Numbered from the stretch's first letter, positions 44,099 through 54,129 are shown. The stretch: 64,000 bases of DNA from Desulfovibrionaceae bacterium (GCA_031082225.1 JAVHLG010000003.1:1-64000); one strand, 5' to 3'. Translations and numbers: made by a program. The notes: generated by a model from the letters alone, not told the origin.

Positions 44099-44833
44099 CT
44101 AGAGCCAACTCCTCAGCCACAGTTTCCAACTGCCCTCGATCTTCATGCGCTCTTCCTCGCTGATGGTCTTCTGGTATTCCAGATAGGAGAGCTGGGCGCG
44201 CAGATTGGCGTATTCCTGGACTTCGGGAAGTTCCTTGAAATTGTCGAGAACGTACATGTAACGCTTCCATGCAGCGCCATACTGGTCGGTGCGCCAGTAG
44301 AAATCGGCAACGAACAATTCATGCTCGGCAAGGCGCTTGCGGCATTTGAGAATGTATTCCGCCCCTTCTTTTCCATATTCCGTGTCCGGGAAATTGGCCA
44401 CAAGGACATGGAACGTATCCAAAGCCTCGTACATGGTGTCCTGGGGCTTGTCGATGGAGTCGGAACGTTTGTAGTTGGAAACGCCCAACTGGTACAACAC
44501 GTAGGGTATCTCCTCATGGCGAGGATGCATGGTCTCGAATTCCTCGTAGGCTGCGGCCGCCTCGGCGTAGTCCTCTTCGAGAAAATAGGCGTCGCCCAGG
44601 GCGATGAGGCCGGCCGGGGTGTAGGGGCTGAACGGATAGCGGTCTTTGAGTTTGCTGAAGTACTCGACGGCGTCGTAATACTTCTTTGCCGCCATGGCCT
44701 CACGCCCGGCCTCGTACAGTTCCTGGGCGGTGTCTTCCGGGGGGGGCAGAAAATAGTAGTCGATGATCCCGCACCCGGACAGCAGGAGGATCAGCATGCA
44801 GGGGGAGGCCAGTCGAAACAAGGTTTTTTTCAT
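44099..44833 (-). CDS. bamD: Outer-membrane assembly lipoprotein BamD
   Basis: A 244-residue lipoprotein (signal ends at LLSGC, Cys21) with about five TPR units (for example ELYEAGREAMAAKKYYDAVEYFSKLKDRYP). BamD binds BamA at the inner face of the outer membrane and helps insert beta-barrel proteins. Length and repeat pattern match. It stands alone with its own promoter and terminator. Confidence 0.93.
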   Translation of the reverse strand: MKKTLFRLASPCMLILLLSGCGIIDYYFLPPPEDTAQELYEAGREAMAAKKYYDAVEYFSKLKDRYPFSPYTPAGLIALGDAYFLEEDYAEAAAAYEEFETMHPRHEEIPYVLYQLGVSNYKRSDSIDKPQDTMYEALDTFHVLVANFPDTEYGKEGAEYILKCRKRLAEHELFVADFYWRTDQYGAAWKRYMYVLDNFKELPEVQEYANLRAQLSYLEYQKTISEEERMKIEGSWKLWLRSWL

Positions 44834-44963
44834 ATCATGTTCCGGGGAAAACAGTTAGCGGTCGAAATACGAAAACCGTGGGAATTGATGCTTTCACGCC
44901 GCACAGGGCCATGTCCAGGCCTGGGAGGCGACATGCCGTCGCAGCCACGGCATGCAGGGGGGC

Positions 44964-44992
44964 GTTATAGCAGACCGGCATCACGGGCACAA
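44964..44992 (-). promoter_or_regulatory. Promoter of bamD
   Basis: On the minus strand TTGTGC (44987-44992), exactly 17 bases, then TATAAC (44964-44969), with the start codon 130 bases downstream. The remainder of the 445-base gap 44834-45278 shows no gene; a GACCGG/CCGGTC short stem after trxB is the only hint of a trxB terminator. Confidence 0.55.
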
Positions 44993-45278
44993 CGGAAAAA
45001 AGCCTTGAAAAATCGACCTGCCGGGAGGGGACAGGAAGGCGCACGGTCGCCGGATTTCCGACCGGTGGCGACCCGCCGCGACCCGTGTCGCAGCCCGAGG
45101 CCGAGGGGGCTTTCATCGGGGCAAGGGCAGGATGCGGCGCGGCAGAGACGCCGCAGACCACACCGGGACAGGGGAGAAAACGGACGGATACCGAGGCCTC
45201 CCCTGCCCGCGGCTGAAAATGACCGCCAAAAGGCGCTTCGAGGGGGAAACGGACCGGAGCCTCTGGCCTTCCCCGGTC

Positions 45279-46205
45279 TCAGGAATGGGGAAGGGACTCC
45301 AGATAGGCCAGGGCGGCGTGGGCCGCCGCCGCACCCTCGCCCACGGCGGTGGCCACCTGGCGGCACTCCTTGGACCGGATGTCGCCTGCGGCGTACAACC
45401 CCGGGAGATTGGTCTGCATGGAGGCGTCGGTCACCACGAATCCCCCCGGATCGCGTTCCAGCCCGGCCGGATAGAAATCGCCCTGGGGCTCGAATCCCAC
45501 GAAGACGAACACGCCGTCCACGGGAAGGGCCTTGGTCTGACCGGTTTTTTTATTCTCCACCAGGATGCCGGTGACCTTGTCCGTCCCCTGGATCTCCGCG
45601 ACCACGCTGGACCGCAGGATCTCGATGACCGGACTCACCTCGCACTTGTCCTGGTAGCATCTCTGCCCCCGGAACTCGTCGCGACGATGGATGAGATAGA
45701 GCTTTTTGACCAGGCGGCTCAAATAGAGGGATTCCTCCAGGGCGGAGTTCCCCCCGCCGATGACCGCCACCACCTGGTTGCGGAAAAAATTCCCGTCGCA
45801 CAGGGCGCAATAGGAAACGCCCTTTCCCAACAGTTCCTTCTCCCCCGGGATGCCCATCCGCTTGTAGCGGGCGCCGGTGCACAGGATCACCACGGCGGCC
45901 TCGATCCACTCCCCGCCGACCCGGATGCGGTGTCCGCCGGGAACCGGCTCCATGGCCGTGACCTCGTCGGCGATCTTCTCGTGGGGATACCTGTCCACAT
46001 GGGCGGCCATGGCGTCGGCCAGCTTCCAGCCCTCGATGCCGTCGGGAAAGCCGGGATAGTTCTCGATCATGTGGGTCATGAGCATCTGTCCGCCGGGGGA
46101 CAGCTTCTCCACCACCGCGACCGAAATCTGGGAGCGCAGGAGATAAAGGGCGGCCGTCATTCCGGCGGGACCGCCCCCAATGACCACGGCGTCAAAGCGC
46201 TTCAT
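45279..46205 (-). CDS. trxB: Thioredoxin reductase
   Basis: A 308-residue flavoprotein that uses NAD(P)H to reduce thioredoxin. FAD motif GGGPAGMTAALYLLR near residue 10, NAD(P) motif VIGGGNSALEE, redox-active CxxC reads CALC (usual form CATC), FAD end motif AAGDIRSKE. The Ala-Leu variant keeps both cysteines. Starts 3 bases after trxA; the two make one electron-transfer unit. Confidence 0.95.
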   Translation of the reverse strand: MKRFDAVVIGGGPAGMTAALYLLRSQISVAVVEKLSPGGQMLMTHMIENYPGFPDGIEGWKLADAMAAHVDRYPHEKIADEVTAMEPVPGGHRIRVGGEWIEAAVVILCTGARYKRMGIPGEKELLGKGVSYCALCDGNFFRNQVVAVIGGGNSALEESLYLSRLVKKLYLIHRRDEFRGQRCYQDKCEVSPVIEILRSSVVAEIQGTDKVTGILVENKKTGQTKALPVDGVFVFVGFEPQGDFYPAGLERDPGGFVVTDASMQTNLPGLYAAGDIRSKECRQVATAVGEGAAAAHAALAYLESLPHS

Positions 46206-46208
46206 GGA

Positions 46209-46529
46209 TTACAAGGCCTTTTGGCTAATCATTTCCTTGATGCTGCTTTTGGACACGGCGCCGGTGATCTGCTCCACCACCTCGCCGCCCTTGAACAGGA
46301 TCAGGGTGGGGATGGCCCGGATGCCGTACTTGCTCGGGGTGCTGGGATTCTCATCCACATTCATCTTGGCCACCTTGACCTGCCCGGCATATTCATTGGT
46401 CAATTCGTCGATGACCGGTCCCATGGCACGGCACGGGCCACACCAGGGGGCCCAGAAATCCACCAGAACCGGCAGGTCGCACTGCAGCACCTCGGCCTCG
46501 AACGCGCCGTCACTCAGCTGTATGGCCAT
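46209..46529 (-). CDS. trxA: Thioredoxin
   Basis: A 106-residue thioredoxin with the active site WCGPC (Cys30, Cys33) and the cis-Pro in AIPTLILF. It keeps cytoplasmic thiols reduced and feeds ribonucleotide reductase and peroxidases. The ATG follows GGAGA. First gene of trxA-trxB; the 200-base gap upstream (46530-46729) is A/T-rich near 46590-46615 but has no clear promoter boxes. Confidence 0.97.
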   Translation of the reverse strand: MAIQLSDGAFEAEVLQCDLPVLVDFWAPWCGPCRAMGPVIDELTNEYAGQVKVAKMNVDENPSTPSKYGIRAIPTLILFKGGEVVEQITGAVSKSSIKEMISQKAL

Positions 46530-46729
46530 CGTTTCTCTCCTTTTTCCCGAAGCCGGTGCAAAAACCGCCGACCCGGGAATGCTGTTTTGCTCAAAATAAA
46601 AGAAACATTACGTACAATTCCCTGTGAAGGCAAGAGGAAACGGGAATCCTTCCGCCCCGCTCACACCGCCCAGAGGTAGGGACAGGGCATACCTCTGTCA
46701 ACCTGCGGCGTTGCACCCTGTGCGTCACT

Positions 46730-47800
46730 TCAGGCTAACGCAATATAATCCCACGGGATTTTTTTCCCACGAGGAATCGCGTCCACGGAAAGCCCGTGAA
46801 AAAACCCGGCCAGGGCCAGTTTCCTGCCCATATGGGCGATCATGGTCCCATTGTCGGAACACAAGACCAGGGGAGGCAGACGCAGGTCAAGCCGCAGGCG
46901 GTCGGCCAGTTCGGCAGCCATGTCCCGCACGCGGGAATTGGCGGCCACCCCTCCAGCCACCACCAGGGAGATAAACGGCCCGTGCAGCCTGGCGGCCCGG
47001 GTCAGTTTGATGCGCAGGGTGTCGGCCACGGCCCAGTTGAGGGAGGCGCAGGCCACCCGGGTTTCGGTCCCGGCCAGCCCGGGATCGAAGGGTTCCCCGG
47101 GGGTGGGTATGTTCGCCGCCCGCAGGCCGGGATTTTTCCGCACATGTTCGGCCACGGCGGTTTTCAAGCCGCTGAAGCTGAAATCAAGCCCGGGATCGTC
47201 AAGATGGGGACGGGGATAGAGCGCATGGTCCGGGGCCACGCCCTGGCCCAAAAGGTCGATGTACCGGCCGCCGGGATAGGGCAGGTTGAGCGTCTTGGCG
47301 GTCTTGTCGAAGGCCTCCCCGGCGGCGTCGTCCAGAGTGCGGCCAAGCAGGGTGAATTCCAGGTCCGACTCCATGCGCCAGATCTGGGTATGGCCGCCGG
47401 ACACCAGGAGCCCCAGGGCCGGATAGGCGATGTCCCGGTCGATCCCGGCGGCCAGAAGGTGGGCGTGCAGGTGGTTGACCCCGACCAGCGGCGCACCCGT
47501 GGACAGACACAACCCCTTGGCCAGCCCCATGCCGACGAGCAGGCTGCCCAAAAGTCCCGGACCACGGGCCACGGCCACGGCCCCCAGATCTTTCGGAGAC
47601 ACGCCCGATTGGGACAAAAGCGCCCGGCACAAGGGGCCAAGGAGCCTTTGGTGCTCCCTGGAGGCCAGTTCCGGCACCACCCCGCCGAACAGGGAATGCA
47701 CGTCCTCCTGCAGGGCGGTCTTTTCCAGAATCGGCCCCTTTGGGCCGACCAGGGCCACGCTGGTCTCGTCGCAGGAGGTCTCGACGCCCAGGACGATCAT
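46730..47800 (-). CDS. tsaD: tRNA threonylcarbamoyladenosine synthase subunit TsaD
   Basis: A 356-residue ASKHA-fold protein that transfers threonylcarbamoyl to A37 of tRNAs decoding ANN codons. Metal-binding His in the [10 protein letters not shown] region, [23 protein letters not shown], and the C-terminal [12 protein letters not shown] are present. The start ATG overlaps the fbp stop (ATGA). Confidence 0.96.
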   Translation of the reverse strand: MIVLGVETSCDETSVALVGPKGPILEKTALQEDVHSLFGGVVPELASREHQRLLGPLCRALLSQSGVSPKDLGAVAVARGPGLLGSLLVGMGLAKGLCLSTGAPLVGVNHLHAHLLAAGIDRDIAYPALGLLVSGGHTQIWRMESDLEFTLLGRTLDDAAGEAFDKTAKTLNLPYPGGRYIDLLGQGVAPDHALYPRPHLDDPGLDFSFSGLKTAVAEHVRKNPGLRAANIPTPGEPFDPGLAGTETRVACASLNWAVADTLRIKLTRAARLHGPFISLVVAGGVAANSRVRDMAAELADRLRLDLRLPPLVLCSDNGTMIAHMGRKLALAGFFHGLSVDAIPRGKKIPWDYIALA

Positions 47801-48807
47801 GCGCGATGTTTGGCGTAAATCTCGGACACCTTGCGCACGTCGTTTTTGCTGCCGATGAAAAGCGGCACCCGCTGATGCAGCTCCTGGGGTTCGATGTCCA
47901 GGATGTCGCCCTCCCCGTCCGTGGCCGCGCCGCCCGCCTGCTGGCACACGAAGGCCAGGGGCGAGGCCTCGCACAAAAGCCTGAGCTTCCCGGCGGGCTT
48001 TTTGGGGTCGCGATAGTCGGCGGGGTACAGGAAGATGCCCCCGTAGAGGAGATTGCGGTGAAAGTCCGCCACCAGGGAGCCGATGTAGCGCAGGCTGTAG
48101 GGCTTGCCCCGGGCGTTTTCCGGGCTCTTGAAATAGGCCACGGCCTCGCGGGTGGCGTCGTCCCAGTAGTGCCAATAGGCCTCGTTGACCGAATAGACCC
48201 TGCCGGTCTCCGGGATGCGGATATCGGGATGGGAAAGCAGGAACTCGCCCACGCTCGGGTCCATGGTGAAGCCGTGCACCCCGGAACCCGTGGTGTAGAC
48301 CATCATGGTCGAGGTGCCGTAGAGGAAGTATCCCGCCGCCACCTGTTCGGAACCCTTCTGAAGCAGGTCGCTTAAGCGTTCCCCGTTGCCGGAATCCTTG
48401 GTCCGGTAGATGGAGAAGATGGTGCCCACATTGACGTTGGCGTCGATGTTGGACGAGCCGTCCAGGGGGTCGAAGATGAGAAAATATTCGCCCTTGGGAA
48501 AGACGTCGGGAATGCGAATGAGGTCGGCGTTCTCCTCGGAGGCGATGGCGCACAACACCCCGGCCCGCTGCATGCGATGGATGAGCACCTTGTTGGCGTA
48601 CTCGTCAAGCTTTTGCACCTTCTCGCCCTGGACGTTGACCTCGCCGGTGAATCCCAGGACGTCCACCAGCCCGGCCTTGTTCACCTCCCGGGAGATGATC
48701 TTGGCCGACAAAATGAGTTCGTTTAGAAGCCGGGTGAAGCGCCCGGTGGCCATGGGCGATTCCTTCTGGTGCAACAGCAGGTGTTCGATGACCGTGATCT
48801 GGGGCAT
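47797..48807 (-). CDS. fbp: Fructose-1,6-bisphosphatase class I
   Basis: A 336-residue enzyme of gluconeogenesis, removing the C1 phosphate from fructose-1,6-bisphosphate. The metal site [16 protein letters not shown] near residues 113-130 and the sugar-binding part ([13 protein letters not shown] as [13 protein letters not shown]) are present. The ATG follows GGAG. Coupled to tsaD by a 4-base overlap. Confidence 0.96.
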   Translation of the reverse strand: MPQITVIEHLLLHQKESPMATGRFTRLLNELILSAKIISREVNKAGLVDVLGFTGEVNVQGEKVQKLDEYANKVLIHRMQRAGVLCAIASEENADLIRIPDVFPKGEYFLIFDPLDGSSNIDANVNVGTIFSIYRTKDSGNGERLSDLLQKGSEQVAAGYFLYGTSTMMVYTTGSGVHGFTMDPSVGEFLLSHPDIRIPETGRVYSVNEAYWHYWDDATREAVAYFKSPENARGKPYSLRYIGSLVADFHRNLLYGGIFLYPADYRDPKKPAGKLRLLCEASPLAFVCQQAGGAATDGEGDILDIEPQELHQRVPLFIGSKNDVRKVSEIYAKHRA

Positions 48808-48875
48808 GTCGCTTCTCCATGGCGGCCTGTTGGGCCGCGGCGATCATTTTGCCGGAAAAAGTCCGAAGGACGCCA

Positions 48876-49787
48876 TTACAACGACGGCGGCGGGGTTACC
48901 GTCTCCGGCGGCAGCTCCGTGCCGACGGCGGTGTCCTGCGGAGGCTCTTCCGTGATGGAGGCCTCGGCGGCCTGGCCGATTTCGGCGGCCTGGGCCTTCG
49001 CTTCCTTGGCCTGTGCGCCGGTTGGAGCCTGGGTCAGGTACAGGATGGGCATCTGTCCGATGTAACGCGACTGCCAGACGTACAGGCCCCCGCCGATCTG
49101 ACGCTCGCCCTGCACTTCCGTCTTGAGGATCTCCGTCCAGTTGGCGGACAAAAGCCCCTGCCCCGCTCCCTCGCCGTCCTGCCCCGTGGGCCACAACACG
49201 GCCTCGGGCTGGAGCATGAACAGTTCGTCGGGGGCAGGCGAGGCCTCCACGATGACGCGGGGTTCGAACCAGGTCACGATGGCTCCGGCATATTCGTTGT
49301 TTTCGAAGAAGGGCGCACCCACGTAGACGAGCGGTCCCAGGTCGTCGACGCTGGCCGAGGCGGCCAGGCCGCGTTTGGAATAGCGGTTCTCATTGTCCAG
49401 GATCGGGCCAAACTCGAGCTGGCGCATGGAGATCAGGGGCTGCTGCATGCGGATGGAGCCGTCCTTGTTGACCACGGCCACGCCCGAAATCCAGGGGAAA
49501 TCCTGTTTGAGTTGTTCGCACCATTCGGGTTCGGGAGGATTGTCCTGGGTGTAGTAAACGCGGATGAACTTTTCCAACTGCTGGTCCACAGGGCCAAAGA
49601 GCCGGGCCAGCTTCTGCAGGCCGGGATCCGTGATCCCCTCATCGGTCAGATCGACGCTGGGGTCGGTATCGACATATTCCTTGTATAATTTTTTCGTGTC
49701 CTTCCAAGTGTTGCGAACCGTGGAACATCCGGACGCAAGGCCAAGGCAAAGGGCCGCGACCGCGAGAAGTACTGTCGTGCGTTTCAA
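48876..49787 (-). CDS. Lipoprotein with PDC/Cache-like domain, unknown function
   Basis: A 303-residue lipoprotein (lipobox LASGC, Cys21). The central part (FPWISGVAVVNKDGSIRMQQP, then LGPLVYVGAPFFENNEYAGAIVTWF) has the look of a PDC or Cache-type small-ligand sensor fold but lacks any attached output domain. The C-terminal 45 residues are rich in Ala, Glu, Pro and Thr. The start is a TTG at 49787, 7 bases after AAAAGGA. A good promoter lies 145 bases upstream. Confidence 0.72.
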   Translation of the reverse strand: MKRTTVLLAVAALCLGLASGCSTVRNTWKDTKKLYKEYVDTDPSVDLTDEGITDPGLQKLARLFGPVDQQLEKFIRVYYTQDNPPEPEWCEQLKQDFPWISGVAVVNKDGSIRMQQPLISMRQLEFGPILDNENRYSKRGLAASASVDDLGPLVYVGAPFFENNEYAGAIVTWFEPRVIVEASPAPDELFMLQPEAVLWPTGQDGEGAGQGLLSANWTEILKTEVQGERQIGGGLYVWQSRYIGQMPILYLTQAPTGAQAKEAKAQAAEIGQAAEASITEEPPQDTAVGTELPPETVTPPPSL

Positions 49788-49932
49788 CGTGTTGTCCTTT
49801 TGCGGGAGTTCCGGCAGACGCCGCCGTCGGGAGTGGTGCCGTCCCGACCCGGCCGCGCCTGGAATCCGAAGTGGTTGTCGCGTTTCGTCCTCTCCGCCGG
49901 GCATAAGAAGGCGGGAGGCTCGGCGGGGAGAC

Positions 49933-49961
49933 ATTAAAGCCCAAAGAGAAAGGGAGGTCAA
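49933..49961 (-). promoter_or_regulatory. Promoter of the lipoprotein gene
   Basis: On the minus strand TTGACC (49956-49961), 17 bases, then TTTAAT (49933-49938). Confidence 0.55.
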
Positions 49962-50018
49962 CGGTCGTCTCAATTCCGGCCCGGGGCGCAGGGTCGCGCG
50001 TGCCCGGAGTCCCCGGCG

Positions 50019-51131
50019 TCAGGCCCCGGAACGGGCCTCCAGGCGACCCGCCAGGGCGTCCAGCAGGCCCATGAGCCTGGCCTTTCCCCTGGGCTTGGCC
50101 GGAGTCGCCACGGATTGCGGCTCGTGGACGGGTTTTCGCGCGAACGGCGCAGGCCCGCCCGTGGGCAGTTCGGCGATCCTGGCCTCGATCTCGACCCGTT
50201 CGGGACCGGACGGCAGATGGACAAGCAATTCGCGATATATGTCCAACGCGCCCTGGGCATCCCCCTGGGCGGCCAGAAGCGAGGCCATGGTCCGGGTCCG
50301 GATGCCCATGTCCGGAATCTGAACGGTTTTGACCTGGGCAACGGCGGGCACGACGTCGGGCATATCAGCGGCCTGGGCCGCATCCCCCTGCGCAAGCGCC
50401 GCGTCCTCCTCGGCCATTCCCAGCACCCCGGCCAGCTCCAGCACCTCCTGCGCGCCGCGCAGGGGCATGGACATCTCCCCTTCGCCGTCCGGGACGGCCT
50501 CTTCGGGAAGTCCAGCGGCGGCGTCACGGGAGGCCTCCGGCCTGGATTCAACGGCAGGGGCACGGCCTTCGGCCTGGTCAGGCGGCGACGGGGCCGCTTC
50601 GGGCTTCGCGGCAGGTGCGTGCGCCACGCTCTCCAGGATCGTCGCCGCTGTGTCGGACGCAGGCGGCTCGGTTTCCGGGGTCGCCGCCTCCACGACAGGC
50701 TGCGCCGGAGATGGAGCGGCCACAGGGGCCCCGGCCAAGGCCTCCAGGCCCTTTTCCAGCACCCCGGCAAAGGTCAGGCCCGGATCGCGGAAAAACTGGG
50801 CCAAAAAAGACAGGGCCACAATCGGATCGCGCGAGGAAAACGCGGCGTGCCGCGCCCACAGACGCCACACGGCGGGATAGCGGACAAGGCTGTCCTGCAC
50901 TCCGGCAAACACCCGGACGGCATCCCCCTCCCGGTCCTGGTCCGTGTAGAGTTCGACGAGGAGGAACTTCGCCTCCAGGTGGTCCGGATGAAATCCGATG
51001 CCGGTTTCCAGCACGGCCACGGCCTCATCCAGTCGGCCCGATTCGGCCAGGGCCCTGGCCAAAGGAAAAAACGCCTTGGAATTGGGCTCGATGGCCAACA
51101 CTTCCCGGAACAGCTCAATTTTGTCGATCAT
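50019..51131 (-). CDS. TPR-repeat protein with disordered middle
   Basis: A 370-residue protein. N-terminal TPR units (residues 1-110: EVLAIEPNSKAFFPLARALAESGRLDEAVAVL) and a later TPR (ALDIYRELLVHLPSGPERVE near 300) enclose a Pro/Ala/Glu-rich, probably disordered, linker of 100 residues. No signal peptide or membrane helix. It follows ftsB by 4 bases, so a scaffold role in division or the envelope is possible. The ATG follows GGAGGG. Confidence 0.8.
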   Translation of the reverse strand: MIDKIELFREVLAIEPNSKAFFPLARALAESGRLDEAVAVLETGIGFHPDHLEAKFLLVELYTDQDREGDAVRVFAGVQDSLVRYPAVWRLWARHAAFSSRDPIVALSFLAQFFRDPGLTFAGVLEKGLEALAGAPVAAPSPAQPVVEAATPETEPPASDTAATILESVAHAPAAKPEAAPSPPDQAEGRAPAVESRPEASRDAAAGLPEEAVPDGEGEMSMPLRGAQEVLELAGVLGMAEEDAALAQGDAAQAADMPDVVPAVAQVKTVQIPDMGIRTRTMASLLAAQGDAQGALDIYRELLVHLPSGPERVEIEARIAELPTGGPAPFARKPVHEPQSVATPAKPRGKARLMGLLDALAGRLEARSGA

Positions 51132-51135
51132 CGGG

Positions 51136-51441
51136 TTACGGTCCCTCCGTGTTCCCTGTCGCGTCCTTGGGAAACTGGTAGAGGATCTCGTTGTCCTTGA
51201 GATAATTCATCCGCGCCCGGGCCATTTTTTCCGTGAAGGTCCGGTCGGACTTGAGCCACCGGATCTCCTGGCTCAAATCCAGGGACTTCTCCTCGACGGT
51301 CTCAAGTTTTTTCACGAGCTGGGCGTGGTGGGATTTCAGATCAAGATACGCGAAGATGCCGTTTTCGCTCCACACCAGATTGTAGAGCAGAAACAGGTTG
51401 AAGACGACGAGCGCCGTAAGGAGTATTCTTCGCCAGAGCAT
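51136..51441 (-). CDS. ftsB: FtsB/DivIC-type septum formation initiator
   Basis: A 101-residue protein with one membrane helix (residues 5-24, RILLTALVVFNLFLLYNLVW) and a coiled coil (HAQLVKKLETVEEKSLDLSQEIRWL). FtsB joins FtsL and FtsQ in activating septal cell-wall synthesis. The ATG overlaps the previous stop by one base (TGATG). Confidence 0.88.
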   Translation of the reverse strand: MLWRRILLTALVVFNLFLLYNLVWSENGIFAYLDLKSHHAQLVKKLETVEEKSLDLSQEIRWLKSDRTFTEKMARARMNYLKDNEILYQFPKDATGNTEGP

Positions 51442-51794
51442 CAGTGTACGATATATTTCCTGATCCGTTCAAGTTCCACAAGCGCAAGCGGGGTCTTCAA
51501 CTCGCGCAGAAAATTTTCCGTAGCCGTCTCGATCCGGGCGACGTCGCTTTCCTCAATGTCGATCCGGTCCATGCGGGCCAGAAACGTCTTGAGAATCTGG
51601 AATTCCCTGATCAGCACATGCCCAAGCCGCAAACGCTCCAAATCCGGCTCCAGATCCAAAATGGTCTGCAAACAGTTGGAGATGCGTGCCGAAAGGTTCT
51701 CGGTATCCTGGCCGTTCATGGGCATGTCATGCCGTTTTTTGAGGCTGACCACGGCATTTCGCCGCGCCAGACACGTTTTTTTCCTTTTTTTCAT
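51441..51794 (-). CDS. Small unknown protein upstream of ftsB
   Basis: A 117-residue helical protein. The body (ENLSARISNCLQTILDLEPDLERLRLGHVLIREF and later VARIETATENFLRELKTPLALVELERIRKYIV) looks like a coiled coil or helical bundle. The start is unclear: 51794 is used (MKKRKKT), 51848 and 51725 are open too, none with a good ribosome site. Placed between pgsA and ftsB in one run. Confidence 0.55.
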   Translation of the reverse strand: MKKRKKTCLARRNAVVSLKKRHDMPMNGQDTENLSARISNCLQTILDLEPDLERLRLGHVLIREFQILKTFLARMDRIDIEESDVARIETATENFLRELKTPLALVELERIRKYIVH

Positions 51795-51862
51795 ACCCTG
51801 CCGACCGGTGGAAGGCAATGCGATTCTCCACCAGGGAATTTTCAGCATTCCTCAACGTGACG

Positions 51863-52414
51863 TCATCTGGCGCCCCTGGTCACGACCCCGTAGAAATTTG
51901 AAAAATAGTTTATACCCGATCCCACGGTCAGCACAAGGGCCACATACAAAAGAACCGTGCCCAGCGGCTGCGGATCAAGACCGTACCATGGATAATGCAG
52001 AATCAGCGGACACAGGGCCACCGCCTGCATCACGGTCTTGAGCTTGCCGAAGGCGTCGGCGGCGATGACCACCCCCATGTCCGCCGCCACGGCCCGCAGG
52101 CCCGTGACCGCGATCTCCCGGCCGATGATCACCACGGCCACCCAGGCCGGAATAAACCCCTGCCCGGCCAGCATGATGAGCGTGGAGGCCACCAGAAGCT
52201 TGTCGGCCAGGGGATCCAGAAACTTGCCCAGGGTGGTGACCAGATTGAACCGCCGGGCGATGTATCCGTCGAAAATATCCGTGACGGCGGCCGCGATGAA
52301 CACCAGCATGGCCGCCAGGCACATGATCCTTCCCGGATACGACAGCATGACCACCAAAAGCGGCACCACGCCGATACGGGCCAGGGTGAGGTTGTTGGCC
52401 GAATTAAAAAGCAT
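51863..52414 (-). CDS. pgsA: Phosphatidylglycerophosphate synthase
   Basis: A 183-residue membrane enzyme with the CDP-alcohol phosphotransferase site DIFDGYIARRFNLVTTLGKFLDPLAD near residues 46-71 and NNLTLARIGVVPLLV at the start, both typical of PgsA, which makes phosphatidylglycerophosphate. The ATG at 52414 has GGGAA upstream. See the paralogue at 35289-35885. Confidence 0.92.
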   Translation of the reverse strand: MLFNSANNLTLARIGVVPLLVVMLSYPGRIMCLAAMLVFIAAAVTDIFDGYIARRFNLVTTLGKFLDPLADKLLVASTLIMLAGQGFIPAWVAVVIIGREIAVTGLRAVAADMGVVIAADAFGKLKTVMQAVALCPLILHYPWYGLDPQPLGTVLLYVALVLTVGSGINYFSNFYGVVTRGAR

Positions 52415-52519
52415 CCGAAAGTTCCCGTTCGCGCTCACGGCGTCCTCAGTCTGCACACTGTTCCGGCATCCTCACGAACCGACGGATGCCGGGCTGCATC
52501 GCCAGACACGGCCGTCCCC

Positions 52520-53431
52520 TCAGGGACGCATGCTGACATGGGCCTCCAGGCTCGACTGGGCGGCATCGGCCACGGCGTCGGCCAGGATCGTGAACGCCCG
52601 CTTCACCGGGCTGTCCGTGTCAAGCATGACCACGGGCTTGCCCATATCCCCGGCCACCACCGTCACCGGATCAAGGGGCACGGCCCCCAGAAAGGGGATG
52701 CCGTACTTTTCCGCCAAAAGCCGACCGCCGCCCTTTTTGAACAGTTCGATCTCCTGGCGGCAATGCGGGCACACCAGCCCGCTCATGTTCTCCACCACGC
52801 CAAGGATGTTGGCCTGGGCGTATTGCAAGAAATTCACGGCCTTACGCACATCGGCCAGGGAAACCTCCTGGGGCGTGGTGACCACCACGCACAGGGCGTC
52901 GGGGATGATCTTGAGCACGGTCATGTGCTCGTCGCCCGTGCCCGGAGGCGAGTCGATCACCAGAAAATCCAGTTCCCCCCATTCCACGTCGGCGATGAAC
53001 TGACGGATGGCCGTGGTCTTCATGGGACCGCGCCACAGGACGGCCTGGTCCGGATCGGTCAACAGGGATTCCATGGACACCACAAACAGGTTGTCCCCGA
53101 ACTTCTTGGGAACCACGCACCCCCGCTCCACCTCCAGGTTCCCGGTCAGGCCCAGCATGCGCGGCACGCTGGGGCCGTGGATGTCCACGTCCATGATGCC
53201 CACCTTGTAGCCGCGAAGGGCCAGGGCGCAGGCCATGTTCACGGCCACGGAGCTCTTGCCCACGCCGCCCTTGCCGCTCATGACGAAAATCTTGTAGCGG
53301 ATCTTCTCCAGCGTCGAGGTGATGAGCACGTCACGCATGGCCTCAGAGGCGTCGCCACGCCCGCCGCACGATCCCTCGGCCCCGGAGGCCGAAGAGCATG
53401 ATCCACAGGATGATTCGTTTTTTTCGGACAT
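52520..53431 (-). CDS. Mrp/NBP35 family Fe-S cluster carrier ATPase
   Basis: A 303-residue P-loop ATPase that carries or inserts [4Fe-4S] clusters. Deviant Walker A MSGKGGVGKSS near residue 51, CPHC pair near residue 226 that holds the bridging cluster, and an N-terminal Cys-rich segment (CGSCSSASGAEGSC) that may hold another. Many Fe-S enzymes around it (oxidoreductases, ferredoxin) would be clients. The ATG at 53431 follows AAGGA. Confidence 0.94.
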   Translation of the reverse strand: MSEKNESSCGSCSSASGAEGSCGGRGDASEAMRDVLITSTLEKIRYKIFVMSGKGGVGKSSVAVNMACALALRGYKVGIMDVDIHGPSVPRMLGLTGNLEVERGCVVPKKFGDNLFVVSMESLLTDPDQAVLWRGPMKTTAIRQFIADVEWGELDFLVIDSPPGTGDEHMTVLKIIPDALCVVVTTPQEVSLADVRKAVNFLQYAQANILGVVENMSGLVCPHCRQEIELFKKGGGRLLAEKYGIPFLGAVPLDPVTVVAGDMGKPVVMLDTDSPVKRAFTILADAVADAAQSSLEAHVSMRP

Positions 53432-53484
53432 GAATCCTTCCGCCTTTCTCACGATCTGTAGTGTATGCGCGTTTGGCGGCCGAC

Positions 53485-54129
53485 CTACCAGCCGTGCCTG
53501 CCGACCAGATCCACGAACATCACGCCGCCCATGTCCCTGGTGACGACCCGCCCATTGTTTTTTTCCACCAAAAGAAGCGTCTGCCCGCGTTTCGACGGCC
53601 CCACGGGAAGGACCATCTTGCCCGGGTCGGCCAGTTGGGCCACCAGGGGATCGGGAACCACCGGGCCCGCCGCCGTGACCAGGATGCGGTCAAACGGGGC
53701 TTCATCGGGCCAGCCCAGGGTGCCGTCGTCGATCTTGAAGCGGACCTGGGAAAAGCGCAGGGCCGCAAGCCTGGCCTTGGCCGCCTCCTGCAGGGCGGCC
53801 ACCCGCTCCACGGTATAGACGCGGGCCCCCATTTCCGCCAGGACCGCCGCCTGATATCCCGAGCCGGTGCCGATCTCCAGCACCTTCATGTCCGGGGATA
53901 TGTCGCACAGGGCGGTCATCCAGGCCACCACATAGGGCTGGGAGATGGTCTGGCCATGCCCCAGCGGCAGGGGATGATCCTCGTAGGCCTGGGGGATGAG
54001 CGCCTCCTCCACGAAAAGATGGCGGGGAACGGAACGCATGGCCCGCACCACGGCCGGGTCGTGAATTCCCCGGGCCTCGATCTGTTCGCGGACCATGCGA
54101 TCCCTGTTTCTCCGCAAATCGATTCGCAC
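53485..54129 (-). CDS. pcm: Protein-L-isoaspartate O-methyltransferase
   Basis: A 214-residue repair enzyme that methylates isoaspartyl residues in aged proteins. Motif [21 protein letters not shown] near residues 82-101 and the N-terminal [17 protein letters not shown] are typical. The start is a GTG at 54129 with GGAGG six bases upstream. Divergent from the CBS gene; the shared gap holds an imperfect 18-base palindrome at 54209-54226 (GGGCAAGT/ACTCGCCC). Confidence 0.93.
   Translation of the reverse strand: MRIDLRRNRDRMVREQIEARGIHDPAVVRAMRSVPRHLFVEEALIPQAYEDHPLPLGHGQTISQPYVVAWMTALCDISPDMKVLEIGTGSGYQAAVLAEMGARVYTVERVAALQEAAKARLAALRFSQVRFKIDDGTLGWPDEAPFDRILVTAAGPVVPDPLVAQLADPGKMVLPVGPSKRGQTLLLVEKNNGRVVTRDMGGVMFVDLVGRHGW

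Noticed and set aside
45113-45334. Short open frames in the trxB-bamD gap
   Set aside because: Low-complexity translations, no ribosome site, no resemblance to known proteins.
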